A DNA stretch of 64,000 nucleotides from Vibrio sp. YMD68. Its GTDB lineage: Bacteria > Pseudomonadota > Gammaproteobacteria > Enterobacterales > Vibrionaceae. Under the pieces are notes generated by a model. It was not told the DNA's origin, searched no databases, and saw only the letters and a list, made by a program, of their open reading frames with translations. The position numbers and the translations under genes are program-made. The DNA lies in NCBI RefSeq assembly GCF_029958905.1, contig NZ_CP124614.1:310001-374000 (forward strand), in the 5' to 3' direction. Of the stretch, positions 1 through 10,488 are shown in pieces (positions within the stretch are counted from its first letter, which is position 1; each line of letters starts with the position of its first letter).

Positions 1-105
1 AAGCAGGCCAACGATCTGTCCGGACTCAACTTGAAGACTCACGTCAGAAACCACTCGACGATTTTTATAGCTTTTGGCTAAGTTTTCCGCTTTTAGTATC
101 GACAT
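1..105 (-). CDS. lptB: LPS export ABC transporter ATP-binding protein LptB (partial, N-terminus only)
   Basis: Only the first 35 codons lie in the window; the rest runs off the left edge. The peptide starts MSILKAENLAKSYKNRRVV and continues into a GQIVGLL stretch, the strand just before the Walker A loop of an ABC ATPase. LptB is the cytoplasmic ATPase that drives lipopolysaccharide extraction from the inner membrane with LptF/LptG. The start lies 2 nt after the lptA stop codon, so it is the next gene of the lptC-lptA-lptB run. Identity rests on the fragment plus the operon position. Confidence 0.9.
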   Translation of the reverse strand, partial: MSILKAENLAKSYKNRRVVSDVSLQVESGQIVGLL

Positions 106-107
106 AA

Positions 108-602
108 TTACTCTTGGACAGTTTGAGGTTGAAGAACGGTTGAGACACGATCACCTTCTTTACCATCTGCCATTAGTTTTTGTTCGGTGATTTGGTAGCG
201 AATCTTGGTACCACGGATGATACTGCCATCTTGGGAAAGCATCGCTCGTTCTATCATGGTTAAGCGATCATCGACAAGCTTGTAGTATAGCTCTTCAGCT
301 TCACCGTAAAGTGTTTTGCCATCATCGGTTAGCTGTGAAAAAGTCGCGAGATCGCCGTAACCTTCGATTTCTTCAATCGTGCCATCGGTAGGGTTACGCA
401 AAACGATGACTTTGTCGGCATTAATATTAATGCTGCCTTGTCTAAGTTTTACATCACCTAAGAAGGTGACTCGATTACTTTGCATATCAAGATTTTGGCT
501 ATCTGAATCAATGTAAACAGGTTGGTCTTTATCTGTCGAGAGCGCCAGAGCGCTACCTGATGCGACCAAACAAGCTATCAGGCTAAGGTGCGAGAGTTTC
601 AT
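108..602 (-). CDS. lptA: Periplasmic LPS-bridge protein LptA
   Basis: 164 residues. LptA polymerises across the periplasm and passes LPS from LptC to LptD. A signal peptide is visible at residues 1-20 (hydrophobic core, then GSALA), followed by an OstA/LptA beta-jellyroll at about 30-140. The frame stays open 15 codons further upstream, but the chosen ATG is followed by a normal signal peptide and preceded by AAGGTAG at good spacing. The start overlaps the end of lptC by 20 nt and the stop sits 2 nt from lptB, which points to translational coupling in one operon. Confidence 0.95.
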   Translation of the reverse strand: MKLSHLSLIACLVASGSALALSTDKDQPVYIDSDSQNLDMQSNRVTFLGDVKLRQGSININADKVIVLRNPTDGTIEEIEGYGDLATFSQLTDDGKTLYGEAEELYYKLVDDRLTMIERAMLSQDGSIIRGTKIRYQITEQKLMADGKEGDRVSTVLQPQTVQE

Positions 603-1146
603 ATCTACCTTGAACATAGTTATAAAGAACAGCGTTATTGTCAGCAAAATTGCCTTTCATCGCTTGTCCTTCCGTTTCAAATTGTGGGCCTATAAGGACA
701 ACTTGGTTATCGGCCCAAAAATCACGATTGGTTAATTTGATGCTGAGCTCTGATGTGGTCATTGTATCGAAGCCGGATTCATCGAGCATGTTATTCGCAA
801 TCACGTTGTCATAAAGAGTGAGTATCTGATCGCTATCGAGTTTCGCTCTATCTGCGGTGATCTCCCACTCCTGAATGGTCCCATCTTTGTACACTTTAAG
901 TACCGGTAGATCAAACCAAGTATCCCCATTTTCAGCGAAGTTCTCTAAATATACCGAGGTTATGATATAGCTACGAAGGCCTTGCTCGGTGTAAGAGGTA
1001 TTCTCAATATTACGACCAGTAAACATCGGTAGCTCTTGATTGGGAGCGACTTGAATATCAAACTCTTGCTCTTTGTCATACAGATAATAGCCAGACCACG
1101 TAGCAACAAAAAACAGCAAGATATAAGCAATGCGGGCTAGACTCAT
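583..1146 (-). CDS. lptC: LPS export protein LptC
   Basis: 187 residues. A single N-terminal membrane anchor (about residues 5-23) is followed by a periplasmic LptC/OstA-like beta domain. LptC receives LPS from the LptB2FG transporter and hands it to LptA. The start codon overlaps the kdsC stop as ATGA (4 nt) and the end overlaps lptA, so it is tightly embedded between Kdo synthesis and LPS export genes. Family length is about 190 residues, so the gene appears complete. Confidence 0.93.
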   Translation of the reverse strand: MSLARIAYILLFFVATWSGYYLYDKEQEFDIQVAPNQELPMFTGRNIENTSYTEQGLRSYIITSVYLENFAENGDTWFDLPVLKVYKDGTIQEWEITADRAKLDSDQILTLYDNVIANNMLDESGFDTMTTSELSIKLTNRDFWADNQVVLIGPQFETEGQAMKGNFADNNAVLYNYVQGRYETLAP

Positions 1147-1700
1147 ATACTGAGCCCTTTATGGCAGTCGAGTTCATCACGCGCCTGAAGAATCAAGTCA
1201 CACACTTCACGCACCGCGCCATAGCCACCCTTAATGGATGTCACATAGTTCGCCCGTTTTGCGAGTAGAGGGTGCCCATCTGCGACACAGACTTTTAAGC
1301 TTACTTTTTCCATGACTGGCCAATCAATTAAATCATCACCAATATAGCCTGTTTGCTGTGGGGCAATATTGAGTTTGTCACAAATGTCTTGATACGCTTT
1401 GACTTTATCGTCTTGACCTTGATAGATCAGTGAAATGCCCAGCGCTTTCATGCGATTCTCTACAATCTGAGATTGACGACCTGTAATGATGGCGACTTCT
1501 ATACCTGCGTTCATCAGAGATTTAACCCCATAGCCATCACGAGTATGAAACGTTTTGAGTTCTTCGCCATTGTTACCCATGTAGATACGGCCATCAGAAA
1601 AGACACCATCAACGTCACAAATGAGAAGCTTGATCTCTTTTGCCAAGGCGAGAATCTCAGCGTCGACGTCGCCATACAGTGTTTCTACTAAGGTAGTCAT
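1143..1700 (-). CDS. kdsC: 3-deoxy-D-manno-octulosonate-8-phosphate phosphatase KdsC
   Basis: 185 residues, HAD superfamily without a cap domain. The nucleophile motif DVDGVFSDG is at 29-37 (Asp29 nucleophile, Asp31 acid/base), a TGR motif is at about 73-75, and the Mg-binding GDD is at 121-123. It hydrolyses Kdo-8-phosphate to Kdo, the inner core sugar of LPS. Its start overlaps the kdsD stop by one base (TAATG) and its end overlaps lptC, placing sugar synthesis and LPS export in a single transcript. Confidence 0.95.
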   Translation of the reverse strand: MTTLVETLYGDVDAEILALAKEIKLLICDVDGVFSDGRIYMGNNGEELKTFHTRDGYGVKSLMNAGIEVAIITGRQSQIVENRMKALGISLIYQGQDDKVKAYQDICDKLNIAPQQTGYIGDDLIDWPVMEKVSLKVCVADGHPLLAKRANYVTSIKGGYGAVREVCDLILQARDELDCHKGLSI

Positions 1701-2671
1701 TACATTACTCCCGCTTTTAGTAAGTCGTGCATATTCAATGCGCCAACCAGTTGACCATCATGACAAAGCATTAAGCCGTTAATACTCTTATCTTGCATCA
1801 GGTTGAGTCCTTCAGCGGCCAGCATATCAGGATGCGCCACGGTTGGATTCTTTGTCATCACTTCACCAATCGTCGAGCTGTGGATATCAATACGCTTGTC
1901 TAGAATACGCCTTAAATCCCCATCGGTAAATATTCCAACCAGTTGTTGCTTATGGTCAGTAACGGCGGTCATTCCCAAGCCTTTTTGGCTGATTTCTAAT
2001 AATGCATCACGTATTAATGTTTCTGCTTTTACTGCCGGTAGAGCGTTACCTGAATGCATGATGTCGGAGAGTTTGAGCAGCAATTTACGGCCTAGCGCAC
2101 CGCCAGGATGAGACAGGGCAAAATCTTCGGCGGTAAAACCACGAGCTTCCATTAGAGCGACGGCTAATGCATCACCCATCACCAATGTAGCGGTTGTGCT
2201 AGAGGTTGGAGCAAGTTCCAGTGGGCACGCTTCTTTTGGTACAGTGATTTGTAGATGGTAGTCCGCTAGCGTTGCCATGTTAGAACTTGGCTTGCCTGTC
2301 ATGCTGATAATGCAAATATTACGGCGCTTTAACACTGGAAAGAGTGAGAGTATTTCAGAAGACTCGCCCGAGTTTGAAATGGCAAGCACAATGTCACCCG
2401 CTCCAATCATACCTAAATCGCCATGGGCGGCTTCGCCAGGGTGAACAAAGAAGGCAGAGGTACCCGTGCTAGCAAGTGAGGCAGCAATTTTATTACCAAT
2501 ATGGCCAGATTTTCCCATACCCATTACGGCGACTTTGCCTTTGTTACTTAATATTCGTTCACAAGCGCCGTTGAAGTCTTGATTAAAATACTGCTCGAGT
2601 TGTTCAAGCGCTTGAATTTCTGTCGTCAGAACTTGTTTAGCAACACGGTGATAGTCAAAAGTTGATGACAT
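1700..2671 (-). CDS. kdsD: D-arabinose 5-phosphate isomerase KdsD
   Basis: 323 residues. An SIS sugar-isomerase domain occupies about residues 35-170 (GMGKSGHIGNKIAASLASTG and SNSGESSE motifs), followed by two CBS domains at about 205-323. It converts ribulose 5-phosphate to arabinose 5-phosphate, the first committed step to Kdo. It is 20 nt downstream of yrbG and overlaps kdsC. Length matches the E. coli enzyme (328). The CBS pair probably senses a nucleotide or related ligand; that is inferred from the domain family. Confidence 0.95.
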   Translation of the reverse strand: MSSTFDYHRVAKQVLTTEIQALEQLEQYFNQDFNGACERILSNKGKVAVMGMGKSGHIGNKIAASLASTGTSAFFVHPGEAAHGDLGMIGAGDIVLAISNSGESSEILSLFPVLKRRNICIISMTGKPSSNMATLADYHLQITVPKEACPLELAPTSSTTATLVMGDALAVALMEARGFTAEDFALSHPGGALGRKLLLKLSDIMHSGNALPAVKAETLIRDALLEISQKGLGMTAVTDHKQQLVGIFTDGDLRRILDKRIDIHSSTIGEVMTKNPTVAHPDMLAAEGLNLMQDKSINGLMLCHDGQLVGALNMHDLLKAGVM

Positions 2672-2691
2672 TGGGCGACTCCAATTCTGCG

Positions 2692-3657
2692 TTACGCAGT
2701 CATATTAATGACGAGGAAAGCTTGGTATGCAATGAAAAGAGTGAATAATACCCCTCCTTCAATGCGGTTAATACTGCGTGATTTACCTAATGCCATTACC
2801 ACCAGTAGCAAAGAGACACCAAGCATGACCCAAAAGTCTCTTCCCATTGCATGCTCATTGATGATAGACGGGTTTAAAATACCGGGAATCCCCATGACTG
2901 CGAGGATGTTGAAGACATTTGAGCCGATAATGTTGCCAACGGCCATATCATCTTCGCCTTTTAAGACACCGGCTAACGAGGCAGCAAGTTCAGGCAGACT
3001 GGTGCCGACTGCAATGATGGTTAGGCCAATGACCAGGTCACTCATACCAAAGAATTTAGCGATAATGACGGCGTTTGAAACTAACACACTTGCTGCAACA
3101 GGAAGGATAATCAATCCCACCACGACCCATATTCCGGCCTTGACGTTGCTGACCCCTTCTGGGACTTCCGATTCTTGCTCATCAATGAGTGCGTCACCAT
3201 TTTTCTTTTCGTTGCGGCTAATACGTAGCATCGCTAAGATGAAAAAAGCAAAGAGTACAAAAAGCAACACACCTTCGGCTCGGCCTAAGTGGTTGTTCCA
3301 TAAAATAGCCCCAGCAACCAGAGTCACCCCTATCATCAGGGGAAGTTCGCGTCTTAATACTGCGGAGCTAATAGAGAGCGGTTTAATTAATGCGGTAATA
3401 CCGAGGATCAACGCGATGTTAGCAATGTTGGACCCGAGAACGTTTCCGACAGCCGTATCAGTCTTGCCGTCTAAAGCCGCTGTGGCTGAAACCATCATTT
3501 CTGGCGCAGACGATCCCATTGCTAATATAGTCATACCAATAACGAGAGGGGAGATACCGACATTTCGTGCCAGTGCAGCGGCGCCAAAAACCAGTTTGTC
3601 CGCACTCCATACTAAAAATATCAGTCCGACAATGAGAAATGCTACCGCTTCCAGCAT
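2692..3657 (-). CDS. yrbG: Calcium/sodium antiporter YrbG
   Basis: 321 residues, about ten membrane segments, CaCA cation antiporter family. The two inverted alpha repeats are plain: MTILAMGSSAPEM with GNVLGSNIANI in the first half, and LTIIAVGTSLPEL with GNIIGSNVFNI in the second; the acidic residues of SAPE and SLPE bind the cation. A hydrophilic loop rich in E/D/K separates the halves. First gene of the minus-strand lpt/kds run, and divergent from mlaF over about 240 bp. Its physiological ion is not established from sequence. Confidence 0.9.
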   Translation of the reverse strand: MLEAVAFLIVGLIFLVWSADKLVFGAAALARNVGISPLVIGMTILAMGSSAPEMMVSATAALDGKTDTAVGNVLGSNIANIALILGITALIKPLSISSAVLRRELPLMIGVTLVAGAILWNNHLGRAEGVLLFVLFAFFILAMLRISRNEKKNGDALIDEQESEVPEGVSNVKAGIWVVVGLIILPVAASVLVSNAVIIAKFFGMSDLVIGLTIIAVGTSLPELAASLAGVLKGEDDMAVGNIIGSNVFNILAVMGIPGILNPSIINEHAMGRDFWVMLGVSLLLVVMALGKSRSINRIEGGVLFTLFIAYQAFLVINMTA

Positions 3658-3898
3658 GATGATTCCTAAAAATATAAAGAAGTGAATTAACCGTTAATTT
3701 TGACGGTTTGATTCGTAAAAGGGAAGATTTAGATGAAATTAATTCGCAGTCAGTGTGTATTATCTTCTTATTACTACAATAAGTTTGGTGAATTTCGATT
3801 CAATACTGATTTCGATGCCAATTACTTTAATTTCATAAGCAATATGCTTATGATTCATCATCTAAAGGATGCACATTGATGGATGTTATAGAGTGCCT
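3658..3898. promoter_or_regulatory. Divergent promoter region yrbG / mlaF
   Basis: 241 bp, AT-rich, between two divergently transcribed envelope operons, so it must carry both promoters. I could not assign a convincing operator. A short TTAACCGTTAA palindrome lies near the yrbG side. Confidence 0.5.
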
Positions 3899-4696
3899 AT
3901 GTCTTCAAACGATTTAATTACTATCAATCAATTGAATTTCTCTCGCTCAGGCCGAGTGATTTTTGATGATATAAGTTTATCTGTCCCTACAGGAAAAATT
4001 ACCGCAATTATGGGGCCATCGGGCATCGGAAAAACAACCTTATTGCGTTTGATTGGTGGTCAATTGGCTCCTGATTCTGGTGAAATCTGGTTTGATGGCG
4101 AAAACATCCCTCAATTAAATCGCAGCCAGCTTTATCAAGCGCGGAAAAAGATGAGCATGTTGTTTCAATCCGGTGCTCTGTTCACTGATCTCAGTGTGTT
4201 TGATAATGTCGCCTTTCCTTTGCGAGAGCATACCGATTTAGATGAAGCGTTAATTCAAACCTTAGTACTGCTTAAGCTTGAGGCGGTGGGCCTGCGTGGT
4301 GCGGCTCAATTGATGCCGAGTGAGCTTTCTGGCGGAATGGCAAGACGTGCTGCTTTGGCGCGGGCCATTGCTCTGGACCCTGATCTGATTATGTACGATG
4401 AACCTTTTGTCGGCCAAGACCCCATTACCATGGGTGTTCTGGTTGAATTAATCCGAAACCTGAATCAAGCCTTAGGTGTGACTGCTGTTGTGGTGTCTCA
4501 CGATGTCCCTGAAGTGATGAGTATTGCTGACTGGGTGTATTTGATTGCGGATGGGAAAGTTATAGCGCAAGGCTCGCCACAGGAATTAGAAGCAAACCCT
4601 GATCCTAAAGTAGTGCAGTTCCTACAGGGGATCGCAGATGGTCCGGTGCCATTTCGCTATCCTGCAGGTGATCTTAAACAGGAGCTATTCCAATGA
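3899..4696 (+). CDS. mlaF: Phospholipid transport ABC ATPase MlaF
   Basis: 265 residues. Walker [10 protein letters not shown] at 39-47, ABC signature LSGGM at 143-147, Walker B LIMYDE at 163-168, and the H-loop SHD after that. MlaF powers the MlaFEDB inner-membrane complex that moves phospholipids between the membranes to keep the outer membrane asymmetric. The frame is open for 10 more codons upstream (ATG at 3869), but the alignment start of the family fits MSSND; the ribosome site is weak for both. The stop overlaps mlaE as ATGA. Confidence 0.95.
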   Translation: MSSNDLITINQLNFSRSGRVIFDDISLSVPTGKITAIMGPSGIGKTTLLRLIGGQLAPDSGEIWFDGENIPQLNRSQLYQARKKMSMLFQSGALFTDLSVFDNVAFPLREHTDLDEALIQTLVLLKLEAVGLRGAAQLMPSELSGGMARRAALARAIALDPDLIMYDEPFVGQDPITMGVLVELIRNLNQALGVTAVVVSHDVPEVMSIADWVYLIADGKVIAQGSPQELEANPDPKVVQFLQGIADGPVPFRYPAGDLKQELFQ

Positions 4697-5484
4697 TGAC
4701 GACGTTGAAGACGTTTATCAATGCTACGGGTCGGCGTGCTATTTCTGTGTGTGAGGCGTTTGGTCGTGCAAGTTTTATGCTCTTTGGCGCACTTGTATCT
4801 CGCCCTCAACCGCGCAAAAACTTTCCACTATTGGTTAAGCAACTCCACAGTGTCGGCGTCCAGTCTTTAGCGATCATTATCGTGTCAGGGCTGTTCATTG
4901 GTATGGTCTTGAGCTTGCAAGGCTATGTTGTCTTGGTGGATTACGGCGCTGAGGGCAGCTTGGGTCAAATGGTAGCATTATCGTTATTGCGTGAACTTGG
5001 TCCTGTGGTGACGGCCTTGTTGTTTGCCGGACGAGCAGGTTCTGCATTAACCGCGGAAATTGGTTTAATGAAAGCGACTGAGCAGCTCTCAAGCCTTGAG
5101 ATGATGGCGGTTGATCCTTTAAAGCGTATTGTTGCTCCAAGGTTTTGGGCTGGGATCATCTCTATGCCGCTTCTAGCAATGATTTTTATTGCCGTGGGGA
5201 TCTGGGGTGGCCAGATTGTTGGGGTAGATTGGAAGGGCATCGATCACGGAAGCTTTTGGTCGGCAATGCAATCGTCTGTCGAGCTGGGTAAAGATATCGG
5301 TAACAGCGTCATCAAATGTATGGTGTTTGCTTTCACTATTACTTGGATTGCTTTGTTTAATGGCTATGATTCAGTTCCTACTTCAGAAGGAATTAGCCAA
5401 GCCACGACACGCACTGTTGTGCATTCGTCTCTAGCCGTATTAGGGCTAGACTTTATACTGACCGCATTGATGTTTGGGAATTAA
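4693..5484 (+). CDS. mlaE: Phospholipid transport permease MlaE
   Basis: 263 residues, MlaE/YrbE permease family with about five to six membrane segments and the conserved [19 protein letters not shown] region near 105-124, where MlaF couples. It forms the membrane channel of the Mla complex. The start overlaps the mlaF stop by 4 nt; a second ATG follows at once and either may be used. mlaD begins 2 nt after its stop. Confidence 0.95.
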   Translation: MMTTLKTFINATGRRAISVCEAFGRASFMLFGALVSRPQPRKNFPLLVKQLHSVGVQSLAIIIVSGLFIGMVLSLQGYVVLVDYGAEGSLGQMVALSLLRELGPVVTALLFAGRAGSALTAEIGLMKATEQLSSLEMMAVDPLKRIVAPRFWAGIISMPLLAMIFIAVGIWGGQIVGVDWKGIDHGSFWSAMQSSVELGKDIGNSVIKCMVFAFTITWIALFNGYDSVPTSEGISQATTRTVVHSSLAVLGLDFILTALMFGN

Positions 5485-5486
5485 TC

Positions 5487-5978
5487 ATGCAACAAAATAA
5501 AAAAATGGAATTCTGGGTTGGCAGTTTTGTATTGGTTGGAATTTGCGCCATCTTGATAATGATCTTTCAAGTTGCTGACGTTAAAGGTCTAGGCTCAAAC
5601 GATACTTACTCTCTAAATGCAGAGTTTGACAATATCGGCAGCCTAAAGGTCAGATCTCCAGTCAAAGTTGGTGGGGTTGTGATTGGACGAGTCACCAGCA
5701 TTGGTTTAAACCCAAACAGCTTATTGCCAGTCGTGTCCATGGATATTAACAGTGATTATCAGCAGTTTTCGGAAACCTCAAGCTTACAAATATTGACCTC
5801 TGGCCTTATCGGTGAGCAATACATCAGTCTCGTGCCTGGCTTCGTTTTTGATGACGAAGAAATGTTAGTAGACGGGGATTATGTCGAAGACACCAAATCT
5901 GCATTGGTACTTGAGAATTTGATAGGCCAAGTACTCTACAGTCTCGGTGGCTCTGACGAAAATGAATCGGGGGAGTAG
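5487..5978 (+). CDS. mlaD: MCE-domain phospholipid-binding protein MlaD
   Basis: 163 residues. An N-terminal membrane anchor (about 9-27) is followed by one MCE domain (about 39-115). MlaD forms a hexameric ring in the periplasmic face of the Mla complex and exchanges lipid with MlaC. A short acidic tail ends the protein. It sits in the compact mlaFEDCB order. Confidence 0.94.
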   Translation: MQQNKKMEFWVGSFVLVGICAILIMIFQVADVKGLGSNDTYSLNAEFDNIGSLKVRSPVKVGGVVIGRVTSIGLNPNSLLPVVSMDINSDYQQFSETSSLQILTSGLIGEQYISLVPGFVFDDEEMLVDGDYVEDTKSALVLENLIGQVLYSLGGSDENESGE

Positions 5979-5982
5979 TTTG

Positions 5983-6669
5983 ATGTTACAGTCTCAATTA
6001 AGACGGATTCATTCTTTGAAAGCATCCATTTTAACTATTGTGTGGGGGCTTATAGGCAGTCTTTTAGTCTCTTCCTCAGTGCAGGCTGAGGTACTGGATA
6101 AGACCCAGCCATATCAAATGATGAAGCGAGTGTCTGAACAGGCCTTTGAGCGACTAAAATTAGAACAAGACATTGTTCAGAAAAACCCAGAGCATCTCAA
6201 GGTGATCGTTGAAGAAGAGTTAATGCCTTATGTCAACGACCGATACGCAGCGCTCAAGTTACTTGGACAAAATGTGAAAGGCGCCAATCGCAGCGATGTT
6301 GGTGTATTCATGCAGGCGTTTCGTCAGTATATGGTGACCTCTTATGCACAAGTATTAACCCAATATACCGATCAGACGATAGAGTTAGGACCAGAGCCCT
6401 ATCTTGAAGAGAATAAACGAATAACCTCCATTAAAGTTGATATTCTCGATCCACCAAGGCCAAATATTCATCTTGAGTTTAAGTTACGTAAAGATAAGAA
6501 AACAGGCGAGTGGCTAGCGTTTGATATTATTGCGGAAGGGATCAGTTTGCTCTCTAGTAAGCAGTCAGAGTGGAGTGGTAAAATTCGCCAGGAAGGCATT
6601 CTAGCGGTGGCTAAAGAATTAGAATCGCTGGCAGCTCAACCTATTCAATTCAAGAGCGTTCAGCAATGA
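5983..6669 (+). CDS. mlaC: Periplasmic phospholipid-binding protein MlaC
   Basis: 228 residues from the ATG at 5983, chosen because GGGGGAG lies 7-8 nt upstream, although the frame is open 12 codons further back into mlaD. The signal peptide is rather long (residues 1-35, ending SSVQA), followed by the Tol-Tol-Ttg2/MlaC fold. MlaC shuttles phospholipid between MlaA in the outer membrane and MlaD. Its stop overlaps the mlaB start. Confidence 0.93.
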   Translation: MLQSQLRRIHSLKASILTIVWGLIGSLLVSSSVQAEVLDKTQPYQMMKRVSEQAFERLKLEQDIVQKNPEHLKVIVEEELMPYVNDRYAALKLLGQNVKGANRSDVGVFMQAFRQYMVTSYAQVLTQYTDQTIELGPEPYLEENKRITSIKVDILDPPRPNIHLEFKLRKDKKTGEWLAFDIIAEGISLLSSKQSEWSGKIRQEGILAVAKELESLAAQPIQFKSVQQ

Positions 6670-6983
6670 GTCATCCTCAATGGCAACAATCAAGTTTTGA
6701 TAGTGTGAGTTTACTTGGCATTATTGACAGAGACACGGTTCCGTCACTTTGGGATTATGCTCAACGTTGGAAAACGAGCGAAAAAGAGGTGCAACTTTCG
6801 CTGAAAAACGTCGAAAGAATCGATTCTGCGGGAATGGTGATGTTAATTCACTTAATAGAGCATGCAAAAAAACAAAACTGTCATATAATGCTCAGCTTCG
6901 TGCCAGAACAGCTGAGCACTTTGTTCAAGTTAAGCCATATAGAATCAGTCTTAACGGACCACATAAACATTAAGCAGAGGTGA
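6666..6983 (+). CDS. mlaB: STAS-domain protein MlaB
   Basis: 105 residues forming a single STAS domain, with the typical ERIDSAGMVMLIHL segment at about 49-62. MlaB binds MlaF in the cytoplasm and is required for assembly and activity of the transporter. The start overlaps the mlaC stop by 4 nt and the stop is 3 nt before ibaG, so the operon continues into it. Confidence 0.92.
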   Translation: MSHPQWQQSSFDSVSLLGIIDRDTVPSLWDYAQRWKTSEKEVQLSLKNVERIDSAGMVMLIHLIEHAKKQNCHIMLSFVPEQLSTLFKLSHIESVLTDHINIKQR

Positions 6984-6986
6984 ATT

Positions 6987-7241
6987 GTGGATAACGCAAA
7001 AGTACAACAGATATTAGAGCAGGCTTTGAGCCTTCAAGAAGTGCACGTAAAAGGCGAAGGAAGCCATTACGAAGTCGTTGCTGTTGATGCTTGTTTTGAT
7101 GGGATGAGTCGCGTTAAAAAACAACAATTGATTTATGCACCTCTGATGGAATTCATTCAAAGAAACGACATCCATGCAGTATCAATAAAAGCGTTCACGC
7201 CTGATGAATGGGCGCGCGATAAAAAACTGATGTCGTTGTAA
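6987..7241 (+). CDS. ibaG: BolA-family iron-sulfur/acid-response protein IbaG
   Basis: 84 residues, BolA fold. It starts with GTG (GCAGAGG lies 6 nt upstream), not ATG. IbaG (YrbA) partners with monothiol glutaredoxin in Fe-S handling and has been linked to envelope stress in Vibrio and E. coli. It lies between mlaB and murA, 9 nt before murA, as in other gammaproteobacteria. The C-terminal region carries the helix typical of the family and no unusual features. Confidence 0.92.
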   Translation: MDNAKVQQILEQALSLQEVHVKGEGSHYEVVAVDACFDGMSRVKKQQLIYAPLMEFIQRNDIHAVSIKAFTPDEWARDKKLMSL

Positions 7242-8516
<1,275 letters not shown>

Positions 8517-8534
8517 TGTTTGCGTAAGAATTAG

Positions 8535-8595
8535 AGCCGAAACCTGAGTCTAATGGGGCATTTGTCTGATTAGAACTGGCGTTTCGGCTTTTTTA
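8535..8595 (+). terminator. Probable terminator after murA
   Basis: AGCCGAAAC and GTTTCGGCT are perfectly complementary and the second arm runs straight into TTTTTT. The loop is long (37 nt), so the structure is less certain than a compact hairpin. Confidence 0.6.
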
Positions 8596-8618
8596 TAAGG
8601 TTCTACTGGAGAACAAAA

Positions 8619-9359
8619 ATGATTGCACTCTTTCGTATATTGGCTTTGGCTGTTTTTGCGATCGTCATGTTTGTATTTGGTTGTGGCTACTGTTTATTTA
8701 GTCCGCGTAACCCGAAACATGTATTCACATTTGGGCGTTATTTCGGCCGTATGTCGAAGGTTTTTGGCATTAAACTTGAGTTGCGCATACCTGATGATGC
8801 TTATGAGCGTGGGCAGCATGTCTATATTGCCAACCACCAAAATAGCTGGGATTTGTTTACGATTTCTTCCGCAGTAACTCCTAAGGTTGTTACTGTTGGT
8901 AAAAAAAGCTTAGCCTGGATGCCTTTGTTCGGTCAGTTGTATTGGTTAACGGGTAATATACTGATTGATCGCGCTAACAGCTCTAAAGCAAAAGGTACCA
9001 TTGATCAGGTGGTGGATAACATTAAGACCAGTGGCGTTTCGGTGTGGATGTTCCCAGAAGGCACACGTTCACGAGGCCGTGGGTTGCTTCCATTTAAAAC
9101 GGGCGCTTTTCATGCGGCTATTGGTGCGAGAGTTCCTCTTGTCCCTATCGTATGTAGCTCTACACAGAATGTTAAGCTTAATCGATGGGATAACGGTCAT
9201 GTCATCGTCGAAATGTTGCCACCTGTCAGTACAGAGGGTTACAGCAAAACTAATGTTCGAGAACTTGCTAATGACTGCCGTGAGCGAATGAAAGAAAAGC
9301 TTGAAGCGCTAGATAAAGAAGTGGAAATACTGAATCAATCGGGCGCAGTAAAAGAGTAA
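8619..9359 (+). CDS. plsC: 1-acylglycerol-3-phosphate O-acyltransferase PlsC
   Basis: 246 residues. An N-terminal membrane segment (about 4-25) precedes the acyltransferase motifs: NHQNSWD (His73, Asp78, the HX4D catalytic pair) and FPEGTRS (145-151, phosphate binding). It adds the second acyl chain to make phosphatidic acid. It is a single-gene unit between two terminators. Other LPLAT members share these motifs, but length and the exact motif forms favour PlsC. Confidence 0.92.
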   Translation: MIALFRILALAVFAIVMFVFGCGYCLFSPRNPKHVFTFGRYFGRMSKVFGIKLELRIPDDAYERGQHVYIANHQNSWDLFTISSAVTPKVVTVGKKSLAWMPLFGQLYWLTGNILIDRANSSKAKGTIDQVVDNIKTSGVSVWMFPEGTRSRGRGLLPFKTGAFHAAIGARVPLVPIVCSSTQNVKLNRWDNGHVIVEMLPPVSTEGYSKTNVRELANDCRERMKEKLEALDKEVEILNQSGAVKE

Positions 9360-9397
9360 GCGATTCACTCGCATTAAATTCAACGTTCATTGATTAG

Positions 9398-9422
9398 CCA
9401 GCACCTATGTGCTGGTTTTTTT
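9398..9422 (+). terminator. Intrinsic terminator after plsC
   Basis: A 7-bp perfect stem CCAGCAC/GTGCTGG with a CTAT loop is followed by seven T. Confidence 0.9.
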
Positions 9423-9680
9423 ATGTCGGCAGTAAATGCTTAGCTGAAGCCACGTTAGGGCTCTCTATGTGACTGCACAGTATTATCGAATGAAATAAGC
9501 GAAAGCTTATACTTCAAGTTTAGATTGAACGGCCTTCTGGGGCTTGTTGATAGAGAGGGAAAGTAAACTCTGCTGCTTTCGAGAAAAATGATACCTGCAC
9601 AGTATTCGATTCGTGGACCTTGGAAAGCGGTAAAATCTATAGGAATGTTTTAGGTTTAGGTAGGGGTGTTTTAAGTGAGC
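9423..9680. other. Gene-free stretch between plsC and tRNA array 1
   Basis: About 260 bp with no convincing frame. CTGCACAGTATT occurs near 9472 and again near 9594, each followed by a similar TCGA-containing stretch, so an imperfect direct repeat about 120 bp apart is present. The last 30 bp resemble the flank downstream of tRNA array 2. Confidence 0.5.
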
Positions 9681-9711
9681 AAAAAAAAAGCCTCATCATA
9701 AGATGAGGCTT
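9681..9711 (-). terminator. Terminator of tRNA array 1
   Basis: A 10-bp stem AAGCCTCATC/GATGAGGCTT with a 4-nt loop; on the minus strand it runs into a run of T (nine A on plus). Nearly the same hairpin ends array 2. Confidence 0.93.
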
Positions 9712-9720
9712 CTTCAAATA

Positions 9721-9796
9721 TGGCTCCCTTTGCTGGACTTGAACCAGCGACATACGGATTAACAGTCCGCCGTTCTACCAACTGAACTAAAAGGGA
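9721..9796 (-). tRNA. tRNA-Asn (GTT)
   Basis: 76 nt with encoded CCA. The anticodon loop reads CTGTTAA (anticodon GTT), acceptor TCCCTTT/AAAGGGA, T-arm GGTTCAAGTCC. Last gene of array 1 in transcription order; identical in sequence to the copy at 9943-10018. Confidence 0.97.
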
Positions 9797-9827
9797 ACAG
9801 ATTTTGTGTTTCTTCAAAAGGAAGAAA

Positions 9828-9903
<76 letters not shown>

Positions 9904-9942
9904 ACTAATTTTTTAACTACCGTTTTCACGTTAGTTCTAATA

Positions 9943-10018
9943 TGGCTCCCTTTGCTGGACTTGAACCAGCGACATACGGATTAACAGTCCGCCGTTCTAC
10001 CAACTGAACTAAAAGGGA
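9943..10018 (-). tRNA. tRNA-Asn (GTT)
   Basis: 76 nt with CCA, same sequence as 9721-9796. Third gene of array 1. Confidence 0.97.
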
Positions 10019-10055
10019 ACAGATTTTACTTCTCTATGAGAAGGTGTAAAAAGAA

Positions 10056-10131
<76 letters not shown>

Positions 10132-10190
10132 ACATTGTATTCTTCTTATTTTATAATTGTCGATATCAAGACACCAACAATTTTAAATGA

Positions 10191-10266
10191 TGGTGCCCGG
10201 AGGCGGAATCGAACCACCGACACGAGGATTTTCAATCCTCTGCTCTACCGACTGAGCTATCCGGGC
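10191..10266 (-). tRNA. tRNA-Phe (GAA)
   Basis: 76 nt with CCA. Anticodon GAA in TTGAAAA, acceptor GCCCGGA/TCCGGGC. First gene of array 1, right behind the promoter at 10277-10305. Confidence 0.97.
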
Positions 10267-10276
10267 AACGAGGTGT

Positions 10277-10305
10277 ATTAAACGGTTTTTCTCTTTTAAC
10301 GTCAA
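10277..10305 (-). promoter_or_regulatory. Promoter of tRNA array 1
   Basis: On the minus strand TTGACG, a 17-bp spacer, then TTTAAT, a strong sigma-70 type promoter. It ends about 10 bp before the tRNA-Phe 5' end. The same elements and spacing precede array 2. Confidence 0.85.
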
Positions 10306-10443
10306 CATTAAATTGCAAAAAAAATATCGTTTGTTGTTTTTCTATACTCAGTGAGGCCTTTTTGCTCATTATTCACCATGAAACGTCTGTATATGGTGAT
10401 TCTGATGAGGTCTGAACACTCTACCTAGCTTGAATAAGTATAA

Positions 10444-10470
10444 AAAAAGCACACTAGAAAGCGTGCTTTT
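10444..10470 (-). terminator. Terminator of the chemoreceptor gene
   Basis: On the minus strand an 8-bp stem (AGCACGCT with AGTGTGCT, one G-U pair, TTCT loop) is followed by seven T. Confidence 0.85.
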
Positions 10471-10488
10471 TACTATCAAATAATAGAA

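Noticed and set aside
2708..3685. Long open frame (325 codons) on the plus strand opposite yrbG
   Set aside because: It is the antisense shadow of a membrane protein with low stop frequency; the product has no family features and yrbG is well conserved on the minus strand.
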